From Roseibium aggregatum (GTDB lineage: Bacteria > Pseudomonadota > Alphaproteobacteria > Rhizobiales > Stappiaceae), in assembly GCF_014692675.1 (NCBI RefSeq), contig NZ_JABFCZ010000002.1, positions 62,001 through 126,000 of the forward strand: DNA of 64,000 bases. Direction: 5' to 3'. How positions within the stretch are numbered: position 1 is the first letter of the stretch; each line of letters starts with the position of its first letter. The notes beneath the pieces were generated by a model, which was not told where the DNA came from, did not search any database, and saw only the letters and a program-made list of their open reading frames with translations. A program made the position numbers and the translations under genes. Below, one piece after another: positions 17,707 to 26,506 of this stretch.

Positions 17707-18774
17707 ATGAATTTGAAAACCATGCTGCGCGGCGGTCTGGCCGCGCTGGTCCTGTCCGCGTTGCCGTTTGGCGCGCGCGCCGAGACCATCGACGTGACCG
17801 CCGTCGCCGGCCACCCGCCGGTATTCCTGTGGGTCAAGACCTTGTCGGAAAGCTATATCCCGGCGGTCAACAAGGCCCTGGAAGGCACCGATTACAAGAT
17901 CAACTGGACCGAAGCCTATGGCGGTACGCTCGCCAAGGTGGGGGGAGAGGCGGAGGTCATCGAGGACGGCCTGGCCCAGGTCGGTATCGTGGCAAGCCTG
18001 TTCGAGCCGTCGCTCCTGTCGCTTCAGAACATCACCTATGTCACGCCCTTCGGCGCCGACAATGTGGACCTGGTGCTGTCCACCGTAGACCGGATGCACG
18101 AGGACATCCCGGCGATGCGCAAGCTCTGGGAGAACCTGAATCTTGAATATCTCGGCGGCGGCTTCGGTCTGGAAGACTACCTGCTGATGACCACGTTCCC
18201 GGTCGAGAGCCTCGCCGATCTCAAGGGCCGCAAGATCAATGCCCCCGGACCGGCCGTGAACTGGCTGGAAAACACCGGCGCCGTGGGTGTCGCCGGCAAT
18301 CTGACCACCTATTACAACGACATCCAGACCGGCGTTGCCGAAGGGGTGATCGTGTTCCCGACGGCGGCGGCTGCGGCCAAGCTGCAGGAAGTGGCGCCCT
18401 ATGTCACTCGCACCCATTTCGGTGCGCAATATGCCGGCGGACTGGTGGCGAAGAAAAGCTGGTTCGACGACCAGCCTAGGCAAGTTCAGGACGCGCTGAA
18501 GGCCGGGGTGCAGGCATTTGCCACCGCCTATCGCAGCGGTCTGGAGCAGCGGGTCGCGGGCGCGTTCAAAAAGATGGAAGAGGGCGGGGCGAAGATCTCC
18601 GAACTGCCGGCATCTGAGCGTGACGCCTGGGCCAAGGCCTTGCCGCCGATTGCGGCAAACTGGGCCAAGGATCTGGACGCCAAGGGCCTTCCGGGCACCG
18701 AAGTGGTCAAGACCTACATGACCCGGCTGCATGAGGCCGGCGTGAAACTGCCGCGCGACTGGGCCGCCGAGTAA
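17707..18774 (+). CDS. TRAP transporter substrate-binding protein (DctP family)
   Basis: 355 aa from the ATG at 17707, with GGAGG about 10 nt upstream and a clear signal peptide (MNLKTMLRGGLAALVLSALP, cleavage near ARA-ET). The periplasmic DctP fold is recognised by the segment GRKINAPGPAVNWLENTGA and the following TTYYNDIQTGVAEGVI region. It delivers the solute to the DctQM pair encoded next. The substrate is unknown; the downstream hydrolases suggest a ring-derived acid. Confidence 0.88.
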   Translation: MNLKTMLRGGLAALVLSALPFGARAETIDVTAVAGHPPVFLWVKTLSESYIPAVNKALEGTDYKINWTEAYGGTLAKVGGEAEVIEDGLAQVGIVASLFEPSLLSLQNITYVTPFGADNVDLVLSTVDRMHEDIPAMRKLWENLNLEYLGGGFGLEDYLLMTTFPVESLADLKGRKINAPGPAVNWLENTGAVGVAGNLTTYYNDIQTGVAEGVIVFPTAAAAAKLQEVAPYVTRTHFGAQYAGGLVAKKSWFDDQPRQVQDALKAGVQAFATAYRSGLEQRVAGAFKKMEEGGAKISELPASERDAWAKALPPIAANWAKDLDAKGLPGTEVVKTYMTRLHEAGVKLPRDWAAE

Positions 18775-19328
18775 TGGCCGGAAGGGTCCCAACTGAAGAA
18801 ACGGCCGGGCAGGACAAGCCCGGCCGGCTGGCCCGGCTTGCGGACGGGGTGATGGCGGCGGCAAATGTCACCGCCACCGCCTGGATCCTGGTGATCATGG
18901 TGCTGATCCTGGCCGACGTGCTCGGCCGCAACCTGTTCCTGCATCCGATTGCAGGCGTTCCCGAGATGGTGAAATTCTCCATCGTCGGTATCGTTTTTCT
19001 GCAGATTTCCCACACCCACCGGCGCGGCGAGATGATCCGCTCCGACGGTATTCTCGGACTTGTGTCCGGACGCCGCCCGAGGCTGGGCGCGGCCATGGAC
19101 CTCGGCGCCCAGCTTTGCGGAGTCGCCATGAGCCTGGCGCTGGCCTGGGCGGTCTGGCCGAAGGCCACCCGCGCGTTCCGGCGCGACGAGATGGAAGGCA
19201 TCGCCGGGCATTTCCAGATGCCGGTCTGGCCCTTCCTGGTGATCGTTACCTTCGGCTCCCTGCTGCTGGCTCTGTCTTTCGCGCTGGAAGCAGCAAGAGC
19301 CGCGAAACGCATGCATCGGGGGCACTGA
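18774..19328 (+). CDS. TRAP transporter small permease (DctQ family)
   Basis: 184 aa with four hydrophobic segments, as in the DctQ family (for example ATAWILVIMVLILADVLGR). The start overlaps the dctP stop by one base (TAATG), and its stop overlaps the start of dctM, so the three genes are translationally coupled. It links the binding protein to the large permease. Confidence 0.85.
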   Translation: MAGRVPTEETAGQDKPGRLARLADGVMAAANVTATAWILVIMVLILADVLGRNLFLHPIAGVPEMVKFSIVGIVFLQISHTHRRGEMIRSDGILGLVSGRRPRLGAAMDLGAQLCGVAMSLALAWAVWPKATRAFRRDEMEGIAGHFQMPVWPFLVIVTFGSLLLALSFALEAARAAKRMHRGH

Positions 19329-20635
19329 TGGATCCGATCTACGTCGGGCTTTTGTCCCTTGTCGGCATTGCCGTCACCATCTACAGCGGCGTTCACGTTG
19401 CCATTGCCCTTGCCGGTATTTCGCTGCTCGGTGTCTGGGCCATTACCGGCAAGCTGGTGCTCGCCTTCAATTTCGTGGCGCTCGCCGCTACCGACAGCAT
19501 CGCCGATTACACCTTCGGTGTCGTGCCGCTGTTCGTTCTCATGGGGCTGGCGGTGGCCGAAGCCGGCCTTGGCCGGGACACGTTCACCATCGTCGCTCGC
19601 GGACTTCGCCGCTGGCGCGGCGGGCTCGGTGTCGCCACGGTGATTTCCAACGCAATGTTCGCCGCGATCACCGGGATCTCGATTGCGTCTGCCGCCGTCT
19701 TCAGCCGGGTGGCCGTGCCGGAAATGGTGCGGGCGGGAACCAATCGCTCCGTGGCCGTCGGCGTCGTCGCCGGATCGTCCGTGCTCGGCATGCTGATCCC
19801 GCCGTCGCTGCTTCTGATCCTGTTCGCCATCCTGACCGACAGCTCTGTCGGCGACCTGTTCCTCGGCGGGATCGGCCCGGGCCTGCTGCTGACGCTTGCC
19901 TATATCGTCTATCTGTCCGTTCTCGGCTGGCTCCGCCCGGATCTGTTCGGCTCGCAGGAGGTGGAAGAGAGCCGGGAAGAGGAACACACGCCCACATGGC
20001 TGATCCTTCCGGTGGCGGCTCTGGCCTTCGTCGTTCTGGCCGGTATTTATATGGGGGTCTTCACGCCCACCGAGGCTGGTGCCGTCGGGGCTGCCGCAGC
20101 CCTCGTCATCGGTATGGGCATGCGCCGGATCGGGATGAAATCCAGCTGGAAGATCGCCCAGCAGACCGGTCATGTGACGGCGGCCGTCTGCTTTCTCATC
20201 ATCGGCGCCTCGATCTATGGCCGCATGCTCGGCTTTTCCGGGCTGCCGGCGGCGATCACCAACTGGGCGGTTTCCACCGGCGTCGGCCCGACCGGCTTCC
20301 TGTTTGCCTTCGCCGTGCTGCTGACGGCCATGGGAACGGTGCTCGACAGCTCGTCGATCATGCTGATCACCGTGCCGCTCGCCTATCCGATCACCCAACA
20401 GCTCGGCATCGACCCGGTGCATTTCGGGCTGGTGACCGTGATCTCGGTGGAGATCGGGCTTTTGACGCCGCCGCTCGGCCTGTCGGTCTTTGTCGTGCAA
20501 TCCACCTTGCGCGACACCGGAGTGACGCTGGCCGAAGTCTTCAAGGGGGCAGCCCCTTTCGCCGCGATCATGGCCACGGTCCTGACCCTGGTGATCCTGT
20601 TTCCCGAAATCGTGCTGGCCATTGTTGGCCGATAA
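19328..20635 (+). CDS. TRAP transporter large permease (DctM family)
   Basis: 435 aa, many membrane segments. The start is the ATG at 19328 overlapping the dctQ stop (TGATG). Family hallmarks are the internally repeated gating regions, for example GSSVLGMLIPPSLLLI and the C-terminal SVEIGLLTPPLGLSVFVVQ. It drives Na+-dependent solute import together with the preceding two proteins. Confidence 0.9.
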   Translation: MDPIYVGLLSLVGIAVTIYSGVHVAIALAGISLLGVWAITGKLVLAFNFVALAATDSIADYTFGVVPLFVLMGLAVAEAGLGRDTFTIVARGLRRWRGGLGVATVISNAMFAAITGISIASAAVFSRVAVPEMVRAGTNRSVAVGVVAGSSVLGMLIPPSLLLILFAILTDSSVGDLFLGGIGPGLLLTLAYIVYLSVLGWLRPDLFGSQEVEESREEEHTPTWLILPVAALAFVVLAGIYMGVFTPTEAGAVGAAAALVIGMGMRRIGMKSSWKIAQQTGHVTAAVCFLIIGASIYGRMLGFSGLPAAITNWAVSTGVGPTGFLFAFAVLLTAMGTVLDSSSIMLITVPLAYPITQQLGIDPVHFGLVTVISVEIGLLTPPLGLSVFVVQSTLRDTGVTLAEVFKGAAPFAAIMATVLTLVILFPEIVLAIVGR

Positions 20636-20652
20636 TCTGAAAGGTTCATGAA

Positions 20653-21423
20653 ATGCGGTTGATAGATCTCGCCCGTCCGCTCGAAAACACCACCTACGCC
20701 GATCCGCCCGGGCTGGCGCCGAGCATCGAATATTTCGGCCACAAGGATACCGCCGAGGAGATGCTGAAGTTCTTTCCCGGCGTGACGCCCGACCGGCTGC
20801 CGGGCGGGGAGGGTTGGGCCGTGGAGCGGGTCACCATCAGCACTCACAACGGCACCCATCTGGACGCGCCCTATCACTATCATTCCACCATGGACGGCGG
20901 AAAACGGGCGATCACCATCGACGAAGTACCGCTGGAATGGTGCATGGGGCCGGGGGTGAAGCTCGATTTCCGCGACCGGCCCGACGGTCATGTGGTCAGC
21001 GCCGAGGAGGTGGCTGCAGAACTCGACCGCATCGGCCACGACCTGAAACCCGGCGATATCGTCCTGGTCAACACGTCTGCCTCTGCCGTCTACGGCACGC
21101 CGGACTATGTGCCGAGCGGCTGCGGTATGGGCCGGGAGGCGACGCTCTACCTGACGGAGCGCGGTGTCCGGGTGACCGGGACCGACGCCTGGAGCTGGGA
21201 CGCGCCGTTCGTCTACACGGCAAAGAAGGTTGCCGAGACCGGTGATGCCGACCTGATCTGGGAAGGCCACCGGGCAGGTATGGTGCGCGGCTACTGCCAT
21301 ATCGAGAAGCTTGCCAACCTGGAGCAGCTTCCCGGATCCGGCTTCGAGGTCATGTGCTTTCCGGTGAAGATCAAGGCGGCCTCCGCCGGCTGGTGCCGCC
21401 CCGTGGCGCTCATTCGCGATTGA
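20653..21423 (+). CDS. Cyclase/kynurenine-formamidase-like metal-dependent hydrolase
   Basis: 256 aa. The family motif HNGTHLDAPYHY (about residues 64-75), with its metal-binding His and Asp, marks the cyclase superfamily PF04199, which includes KynB and isatin hydrolase. It is 17 bp after dctM and 10 bp before an FAH-family gene, so it probably hydrolyses the imported compound or a product of it. KynB itself is shorter and no other kynurenine gene is present, so no symbol is assigned. Confidence 0.8.
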   Translation: MRLIDLARPLENTTYADPPGLAPSIEYFGHKDTAEEMLKFFPGVTPDRLPGGEGWAVERVTISTHNGTHLDAPYHYHSTMDGGKRAITIDEVPLEWCMGPGVKLDFRDRPDGHVVSAEEVAAELDRIGHDLKPGDIVLVNTSASAVYGTPDYVPSGCGMGREATLYLTERGVRVTGTDAWSWDAPFVYTAKKVAETGDADLIWEGHRAGMVRGYCHIEKLANLEQLPGSGFEVMCFPVKIKAASAGWCRPVALIRD

Positions 21424-21433
21424 GGGCATCCAG

Positions 21434-22366
21434 ATGAAACTTGCGACATTCACCGCCGGCGATGGCTCGCGTCTCGGCGCCGTCACGGTTAATGGGATCG
21501 CCGACCTGACGGCCTCCGGCGATCCGAGGCTTGTCTCCATGCAGGCACTGATCGAGGCGGGCGAGGCGGGGCTTGAAGCGGCCCGCACCGCGGAACAGGC
21601 CGCTGCGGTCATGGCGCCGGAAAATGCGCGACTGCTGGCACCCCTGCCATGCCCGGCGCAAATCCGCGATGCCTCGACCTTTCCGCGTCATATCGCCAAT
21701 GCGCCCCAGGGTATGCAGCGCCTGCTCGCCGAACTGGCGGGTGAGCCCGATCCGGGCCCGGCGGAAGGAGAAGTTGCGGAGATCTATCGCAAGCAGCCGA
21801 TCTTCTACATCACCAACCGGTTCTCCGTCGCGGGGCCGGACGACGAGGTTCTGTGGCCGCGCTATTCCCGTTACATGGACTACGAGCTTGAGGTTGCCGC
21901 CGTTATCGGCAAGGGCGGCAAGAACATTGCGCGTGAGGACGCCTTCGATCACGTCTTCGGCTACACGATCTTCAACGATTTCTCCGCCCGCGACGCGCAG
22001 ATCCGGGAAATGGCCGGCTGGCTCGGTCCGGCCAAGGGCAAGAGTTTTGATGCCGGCAATGCCTTCGGCCCGGTCATCGTCACCCGCGACGAAATCCCCG
22101 ATCCCCGGGCCCTGAAAACGGTGGCGCGGATCAACGGCCGGGTGGTGACCGACACCACCATGGCGCCGATGATCCACGGCTTCGATGACATGATCGCCTT
22201 TATCTCCGAGGACGAAACGCTCCATCCGGGCGAGATCATCGGTTCCGGCACGGTCAACGATGGTTGCGGCCTGGAGCGGTTCGAATTCCTGAAGGATGGC
22301 GATGTGGTCGAACTGGAAGTCGAGGGCATCGGCCTCCTGCGCAACCGGGTCCGGGTGCAGGCCTGA
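21434..22366 (+). CDS. Fumarylacetoacetate hydrolase family protein
   Basis: 310 aa. The FAH catalytic domain is seen from about residue 110: DYELEVAAVIGKGGK, GYTIFNDFSARDAQ, KSFDAGNAFGPVIV and the C-terminal LHPGEIIGSGTVNDGCG. The family cleaves C-C bonds of acylpyruvates or hydrates or decarboxylates ring-cleavage products. It is the last gene of the TRAP operon; a rho-independent terminator follows at 22420. Confidence 0.85.
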   Translation: MKLATFTAGDGSRLGAVTVNGIADLTASGDPRLVSMQALIEAGEAGLEAARTAEQAAAVMAPENARLLAPLPCPAQIRDASTFPRHIANAPQGMQRLLAELAGEPDPGPAEGEVAEIYRKQPIFYITNRFSVAGPDDEVLWPRYSRYMDYELEVAAVIGKGGKNIAREDAFDHVFGYTIFNDFSARDAQIREMAGWLGPAKGKSFDAGNAFGPVIVTRDEIPDPRALKTVARINGRVVTDTTMAPMIHGFDDMIAFISEDETLHPGEIIGSGTVNDGCGLERFEFLKDGDVVELEVEGIGLLRNRVRVQA

Positions 22367-22419
22367 GCAAGCCGGGACCGAATGCGCCGTTCGGATCTGA
22401 TTAATGAGACGCATTTGAC

Positions 22420-22461
22420 AACATCCGGGTGGTGAGAACTATCCGGATGTTTTCTGTTTTT
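22420..22461 (+). terminator. Rho-independent terminator after the TRAP/cyclase/FAH operon
   Basis: A perfect 9-bp stem AACATCCGG / CCGGATGTT (22420-22428, 22443-22451) is followed by TTCTGTTTTT. It lies 53 bp after the FAH stop codon. Confidence 0.85.
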
Positions 22462-22467
22462 AGCACC

Positions 22468-22520
22468 AATAATGATGTATGAAACATCACTTATTGACCT
22501 ATATCCTTTTATAAGGATAT
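22468..22520. promoter_or_regulatory. Two adjacent palindromes, candidate operators of the XRE regulator
   Basis: AATAATGATGT-ATGAA-ACATCA(c)TTATT (22468-22495) and ATATCCTT-TTAT-AAGGATAT (22501-22520) stand side by side in an AT-rich stretch 48-100 bp before the XRE gene. They lie in the only sizable upstream gap of the Ehr operon, so they are the likely autoregulatory and operon control sites. Confidence 0.55.
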
Positions 22521-22567
22521 CATCAGCCTCAATAGTCAGGTTTCAGAACCGATTCAGGGGCAAACAG

Positions 22568-22888
22568 GTGATCACGTCTTCACAATTGCGTGCCGCACGG
22601 GCGCTGCTCGGTATCGATCAGCGCACGCTTGCCGAATTGTCCAGTCTGTCGGTTCCGACCATTCAGCGCATGGAAGCAAGCGAGTCGGTCATTCGCGGCA
22701 ACGTGGATTCGCTGATGAAGCTGATCGCAGGTCTTGAAAAGGCCGGTATCGAATTGATCGCCGAAGGGGCGGTCAGCGACAAGGGCGGACGCGGAGTACG
22801 GCTGAAGCCGGATTTCGATCCGGCGAGGAACTCAACAACGGGCTCCGGGGAGGGAGCCAATCCGGGAGAAGGACATGGCGACGATTGA
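22568..22888 (+). CDS. Small XRE-family regulator at the head of the Ehr operon
   Basis: 106 aa from the GTG at 22568, which has AGGGG at a good distance; translating from the upstream ATG at 22472 would place the two operator palindromes inside the gene. The HTH is ITSSQLRAARALLGIDQRTLAELSSLSVPTIQRME split over the first 35 residues. The 3' end overlaps the next gene by 14 nt, so regulator and membrane complex are co-transcribed. Probable role: repressor of its own operon, signal unknown. Confidence 0.75.
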   Translation: MITSSQLRAARALLGIDQRTLAELSSLSVPTIQRMEASESVIRGNVDSLMKLIAGLEKAGIELIAEGAVSDKGGRGVRLKPDFDPARNSTTGSGEGANPGEGHGDD

Positions 22889-24896
22889 CGTCTCCTTCTT
22901 TCTGTGGGGTGTCGCCGGCCTCCTGATCGTGGCGGTCGCAGCCGTCGCGCTGGGCCGCTCCGCGGCTGCAAGCAATCTGGTTTATACGGCGACGTTTGTT
23001 CTTTCCGCTGCCATGCTGGTGATGTTGGGGCTCCACCTCATCTCTGCGCCCGGCACAGTTCTGAAAACGACCCTGCCGATCGGGCTGCCGTGGATCGGTG
23101 CCAGTTTCAAGCTCGATAGCCTGTCGGCGCTATTCCTGGGCGTGGTGAATTTCGGCGGCGCGATGGCCAGTCTCTACGGCCTCGGCTACGGCCGGCACGA
23201 GGAGGCACCGCACCGGGTGCTGCCGTTCTTCGCCGCCTTCCTCGCCTGCATGAACCTGGTCGTGCTGGCCGACGACGCCTTCGCCTTCCTGCTTTCCTGG
23301 GAGTTCATGTCGCTTGCCTCCTGGGCGCTGGTGGTGTCACATCACCGGTCGCAAGCCAGCCTGCGCGCCGGTTTCATCTATCTGGTGATGGCAAGCTTCG
23401 GCACCCTGTCCCTGTTGCTGGCCTTCGGCCTGCTGGCGGGTCCTGCGGGCGGCTACGGTTTCGACACGATTCGGGATATGCCGCACGGGCCAATGGTGGT
23501 CGCCATCGTCTTCGTCCTGATGCTGCTGGGTGCGGGGTCCAAGGCCGGGCTGGTGCCGCTGCATGTCTGGCTGCCTCTCGCTCATCCGGCAGCACCCAGT
23601 CACGTCTCCGCGCTGATGAGCGGCGTCATGACCAAGGTCGCGATCTACGGCTTCATCCGCGTGGTGTTCGACCTTCTGGGCGAACCCGCCTGGTGGTCGA
23701 GCGCGGTGCTGATCATGCTTGGCGGCATCACCGCGGCCCTCGGTATCCTCTACGCGCTGATGGAAACGGACCTGAAGCGGCTGCTTGCCTGTTCGACCAT
23801 CGAGAATATCGGCGTCATCTTCGTCAGCCTCGGGCTGGCGCTTGCCTTCCGGTCCGGCGGTATGGGTCTGGCGGCAGCACTCGCCTTTACCGCGGCCCTG
23901 TTCCACATCCTCAATCACTCGGTCTTCAAGAGCCTGCTGTTCTTCGGGGCAGGGGCGGTGATCAATGCCACCGGTGAGCGCGACATGGAAAAGCTCGGCG
24001 GACTGATCCACCGCATGCCTTATACGAGCTTCGCCTTCCTGATCGGCTGCGTGGCGATTTCGGCCCTGCCGCCGCTCAACGGCTTCGTATCGGAATGGCT
24101 GACCTTCCAGGCGATCCTGCAAAGCCCGGAACTGCCCCAGTGGGGGCTGAAGATCATCGTTCCCGCCGTTGGCGGTCTGCTCGCCCTGTCGGCGGCGCTC
24201 GCTGCGGCCTGTTTCGTCCGCGCCTTCGGTATCACCTTCCTGGGCCGGGCTCGCTCCGATGTGGCCGCGAAGGCTGGTGAGGTTGACCGGTTCTCGCTGT
24301 TGGCAATGTTCGTGCTCGCCGCCCTGTGCCTTGCCGCCGGCATCCTGCCGGGTTTCGTCATCGACGGACTTGCACCGGTCACGCATGCCTTCGTGGGCGG
24401 TAGCCTTCCGTCCCAGGCGCATCTGCCTTGGCTGACGATCGCGCCGATCGCGGAAACGCGCAGCTCCTATAACGGCTTGCTCGTCTTCCTGTTCATCGCC
24501 ATTGCCGGGTGGGGTGCGGCCTTCGCCGTCCATAATTTCGCATCCCGCCGGGTCCGGCGCAGTGCCGCCTGGGATTGCGGGTTCCCCGATCCCCGGCCGC
24601 AGACGCAATATTCGGCAAGCAGCTTCGCCCAGCCGGTTCGCCGCGTGTTCGGCTCGCTGGTGTTCCGGGCGCGGGAAACCGTCGACATGCCGCCACCCGG
24701 AGATCTGCGCGCCGCGCGGCTGACCATTGAGGTGCGCGATCTGGCCTGGGACTGGATCTACACGCCGATCTCAGTCGGGATCGCCTTCGCCGCCGTACGG
24801 CTCAACCGCCTGCAGTTCCTCACCATCCGGCAGTATCTGAGCCTCGTCTTCCTCGCCCTCGTCACCCTTCTTCTGGTGCTTGCCCTATGGACCTGA
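22875..24896 (+). CDS. Ehr/Hyf complex antiporter-like subunit (HyfB/NuoL family)
   Basis: 673 aa, about 14-16 hydrophobic segments. The Mrp/NuoL/M/N proton-pumping core is seen in VPLHVWLPLAHPAAPSHVSA and the neighbouring charged KAGLVP segment. The C-terminal part (about residues 530-673) matches the extra domain of HyfB/HycC proteins. It would be a proton or sodium pumping module of a complex-I-related membrane complex. Its end overlaps the next gene by 10 nt. No symbol is given because the complex is not a true hydrogenase 4. Confidence 0.85.
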   Translation: MATIDVSFFLWGVAGLLIVAVAAVALGRSAAASNLVYTATFVLSAAMLVMLGLHLISAPGTVLKTTLPIGLPWIGASFKLDSLSALFLGVVNFGGAMASLYGLGYGRHEEAPHRVLPFFAAFLACMNLVVLADDAFAFLLSWEFMSLASWALVVSHHRSQASLRAGFIYLVMASFGTLSLLLAFGLLAGPAGGYGFDTIRDMPHGPMVVAIVFVLMLLGAGSKAGLVPLHVWLPLAHPAAPSHVSALMSGVMTKVAIYGFIRVVFDLLGEPAWWSSAVLIMLGGITAALGILYALMETDLKRLLACSTIENIGVIFVSLGLALAFRSGGMGLAAALAFTAALFHILNHSVFKSLLFFGAGAVINATGERDMEKLGGLIHRMPYTSFAFLIGCVAISALPPLNGFVSEWLTFQAILQSPELPQWGLKIIVPAVGGLLALSAALAAACFVRAFGITFLGRARSDVAAKAGEVDRFSLLAMFVLAALCLAAGILPGFVIDGLAPVTHAFVGGSLPSQAHLPWLTIAPIAETRSSYNGLLVFLFIAIAGWGAAFAVHNFASRRVRRSAAWDCGFPDPRPQTQYSASSFAQPVRRVFGSLVFRARETVDMPPPGDLRAARLTIEVRDLAWDWIYTPISVGIAFAAVRLNRLQFLTIRQYLSLVFLALVTLLLVLALWT

Positions 24897-25843
24897 TCCG
24901 CGCGCTCCTCATTCAGGGTCTCCAGATGGCCGTGGTGCTCTTGCTGGCGCCGCTGCTTACGGGCTTCGTGCGCAAGATCAAGGCACGTTTGACCCGCCGC
25001 CAGGGTGCGTCCGTCATCCAGCCCTACCGGGACCTGATCCGGCTCCTGCGCAAGGAGGCGGTGCTGGCCGACAACGCCTCGTGGCTGTTCCGGGTCGTGC
25101 CCTATCTGGTCTTTGCCTCCACCTGGGTTGCGGCGGCGCTTGTGCCGACCTTCGGCGGTGGTCTCCTGTTCAGCTGGACCGCTGATCTCATTGCCATTAT
25201 CGCGCTGCTCGGCTTCGGCCGGTTCTTTCTTGCGCTCGCCGGCATGGATATCGGCACCAGCTTCGGCGGCATCGGTTCCAGCCGGGAAATGATGATCGCC
25301 TCGCTGGCCGAGCCCGCCATGCTGCTGACGGTCTTCTCCCTGGCGCTCGTCGCAGGGTCGACCCAGCTTTCCACCGTTGCCGCGCTGATGAGTTCGCCGG
25401 AGGTGGGTCTGCGGGTGTCGCTCGGTATGGCGCTGGTGGCGCTGATCATGGTGGCGATCGCCGAAAACGCCCGCATCCCGGTCGACAATCCGGCGACCCA
25501 CCTGGAACTGACCATGGTGCACGAGGCGATGGTGCTGGAATACTCCGGCCGTCACCTCGCCATGATCGAGTTCGCGTCTTCCCTGAAACTGGTGCTCTAC
25601 CTGTCGCTGATCGGCTGCATCTTCATCCCCTGGGGCATTGCTGCACCCGGAGCGGGCCTTGTGGACTATCTGATCGGTGCGGTCGCCTATGTCGCCAAGA
25701 TTGCAGTCGGTGCGGTGCTCTTGGCCGTGTTCGAAACCAGCATCGCCAAGATGCGCGTTTTCCGCGTGCCGGATTTCCTTGGTGCTGCGCTCATGCTCGG
25801 TCTGCTGGGCACGCTGCTGCTGTTCGTTTCGAGGAGCCTCTGA
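24887..25843 (+). CDS. Ehr/Hyf complex NuoH-like membrane anchor subunit (HyfC family)
   Basis: 318 aa, about 8 membrane segments. Typical NuoH/HyfC features are QPYRDLIRLLRKEAV near the N-terminus and the acidic loops AENARIPVDNPATHLELTMVHEAMVLEYSG split about residues 188-217. This subunit joins the soluble arm to the pumping subunits. It overlaps the HyfB-like gene. Confidence 0.88.
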   Translation: MDLIRALLIQGLQMAVVLLLAPLLTGFVRKIKARLTRRQGASVIQPYRDLIRLLRKEAVLADNASWLFRVVPYLVFASTWVAAALVPTFGGGLLFSWTADLIAIIALLGFGRFFLALAGMDIGTSFGGIGSSREMMIASLAEPAMLLTVFSLALVAGSTQLSTVAALMSSPEVGLRVSLGMALVALIMVAIAENARIPVDNPATHLELTMVHEAMVLEYSGRHLAMIEFASSLKLVLYLSLIGCIFIPWGIAAPGAGLVDYLIGAVAYVAKIAVGAVLLAVFETSIAKMRVFRVPDFLGAALMLGLLGTLLLFVSRSL

Positions 25844-26506
25844 ATGACCAGTCTCAGCTTTGACATTGCACATCTTCTCGCCGGCGGACTGGTGCTGGTC
25901 AGTTTCATGATGCTCTACCAGGACCGGCTCTCCGCCCTGATCAACGTCTATGCGCTGCATGCGCTGGTTCTCACCCTGTCGGTCGCCTGGCAGGCGCAGG
26001 TCCAGCATGCGCCGCATCTTTATGTCACCGCGGCAATCGCGCTCGGGTTCAAGGCGGTGGTCATTCCGCTGGTGCTGCACCGGATCGTGCGCCGGCTCGG
26101 CATTCACCGGGATATCGAGACCGTCGTCGGCATCGGTCCGACCATGCTCGCCGGCATGGGGCTCGTCGCGCTGTCCATGGTGGTGATCCTGCGGATCACG
26201 CCGGAGGCCGATCCGCTGGCGCGGGAAGATCTCTCCTTCGCCCTGTCGGTGCTGCTGCTCGGCCTTCTGGTCATGGTCACGCGCCGCAACGCGGTCAGTC
26301 AGGTGATCGGCTTCATGTCCCTTGAAAACGGCCTCATCCTGGCGGCGACCGGCGCGCGCGGCATGCCGCTGGTCGTCGAGATCAGCGTCGCCTTTTCCAT
26401 CGTCATCGCCTTTATCGTCATCGGCATCTTCCTGTTCCGCATCCGAGAGCGGTTCGACACGGTGGATGTCGGCGCGCTGGACAGTTTCAGGGGAGAGCGC
26501 CGATGA
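25844..26506 (+). CDS. Ehr/Hyf complex HyfE-like membrane subunit
   Basis: 220 aa with about 6 membrane helices; the C-terminal part (SVLLLGLLVMVTRRNAVSQ, then IGFMSLENGLILAA) is NuoK-like, as in HyfE. It starts on the base after the HyfC-like stop codon and overlaps the HyfF-like gene by 4 nt, so stoichiometric co-translation is likely. Confidence 0.85.
   Translation: MTSLSFDIAHLLAGGLVLVSFMMLYQDRLSALINVYALHALVLTLSVAWQAQVQHAPHLYVTAAIALGFKAVVIPLVLHRIVRRLGIHRDIETVVGIGPTMLAGMGLVALSMVVILRITPEADPLAREDLSFALSVLLLGLLVMVTRRNAVSQVIGFMSLENGLILAATGARGMPLVVEISVAFSIVIAFIVIGIFLFRIRERFDTVDVGALDSFRGERR

Noticed and set aside
18707-20500. Minus-strand open frame of 597 codons opposite dctQM
   Set aside because: Highly charged low-complexity translation opposite membrane-protein genes; this is the expected antisense of hydrophobic codons.
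20653-21423. Assignment as kynurenine formamidase KynB
   Set aside because: The motif is shared by the whole cyclase superfamily, the protein is longer than KynB and no kynureninase or tryptophan dioxygenase gene is linked.
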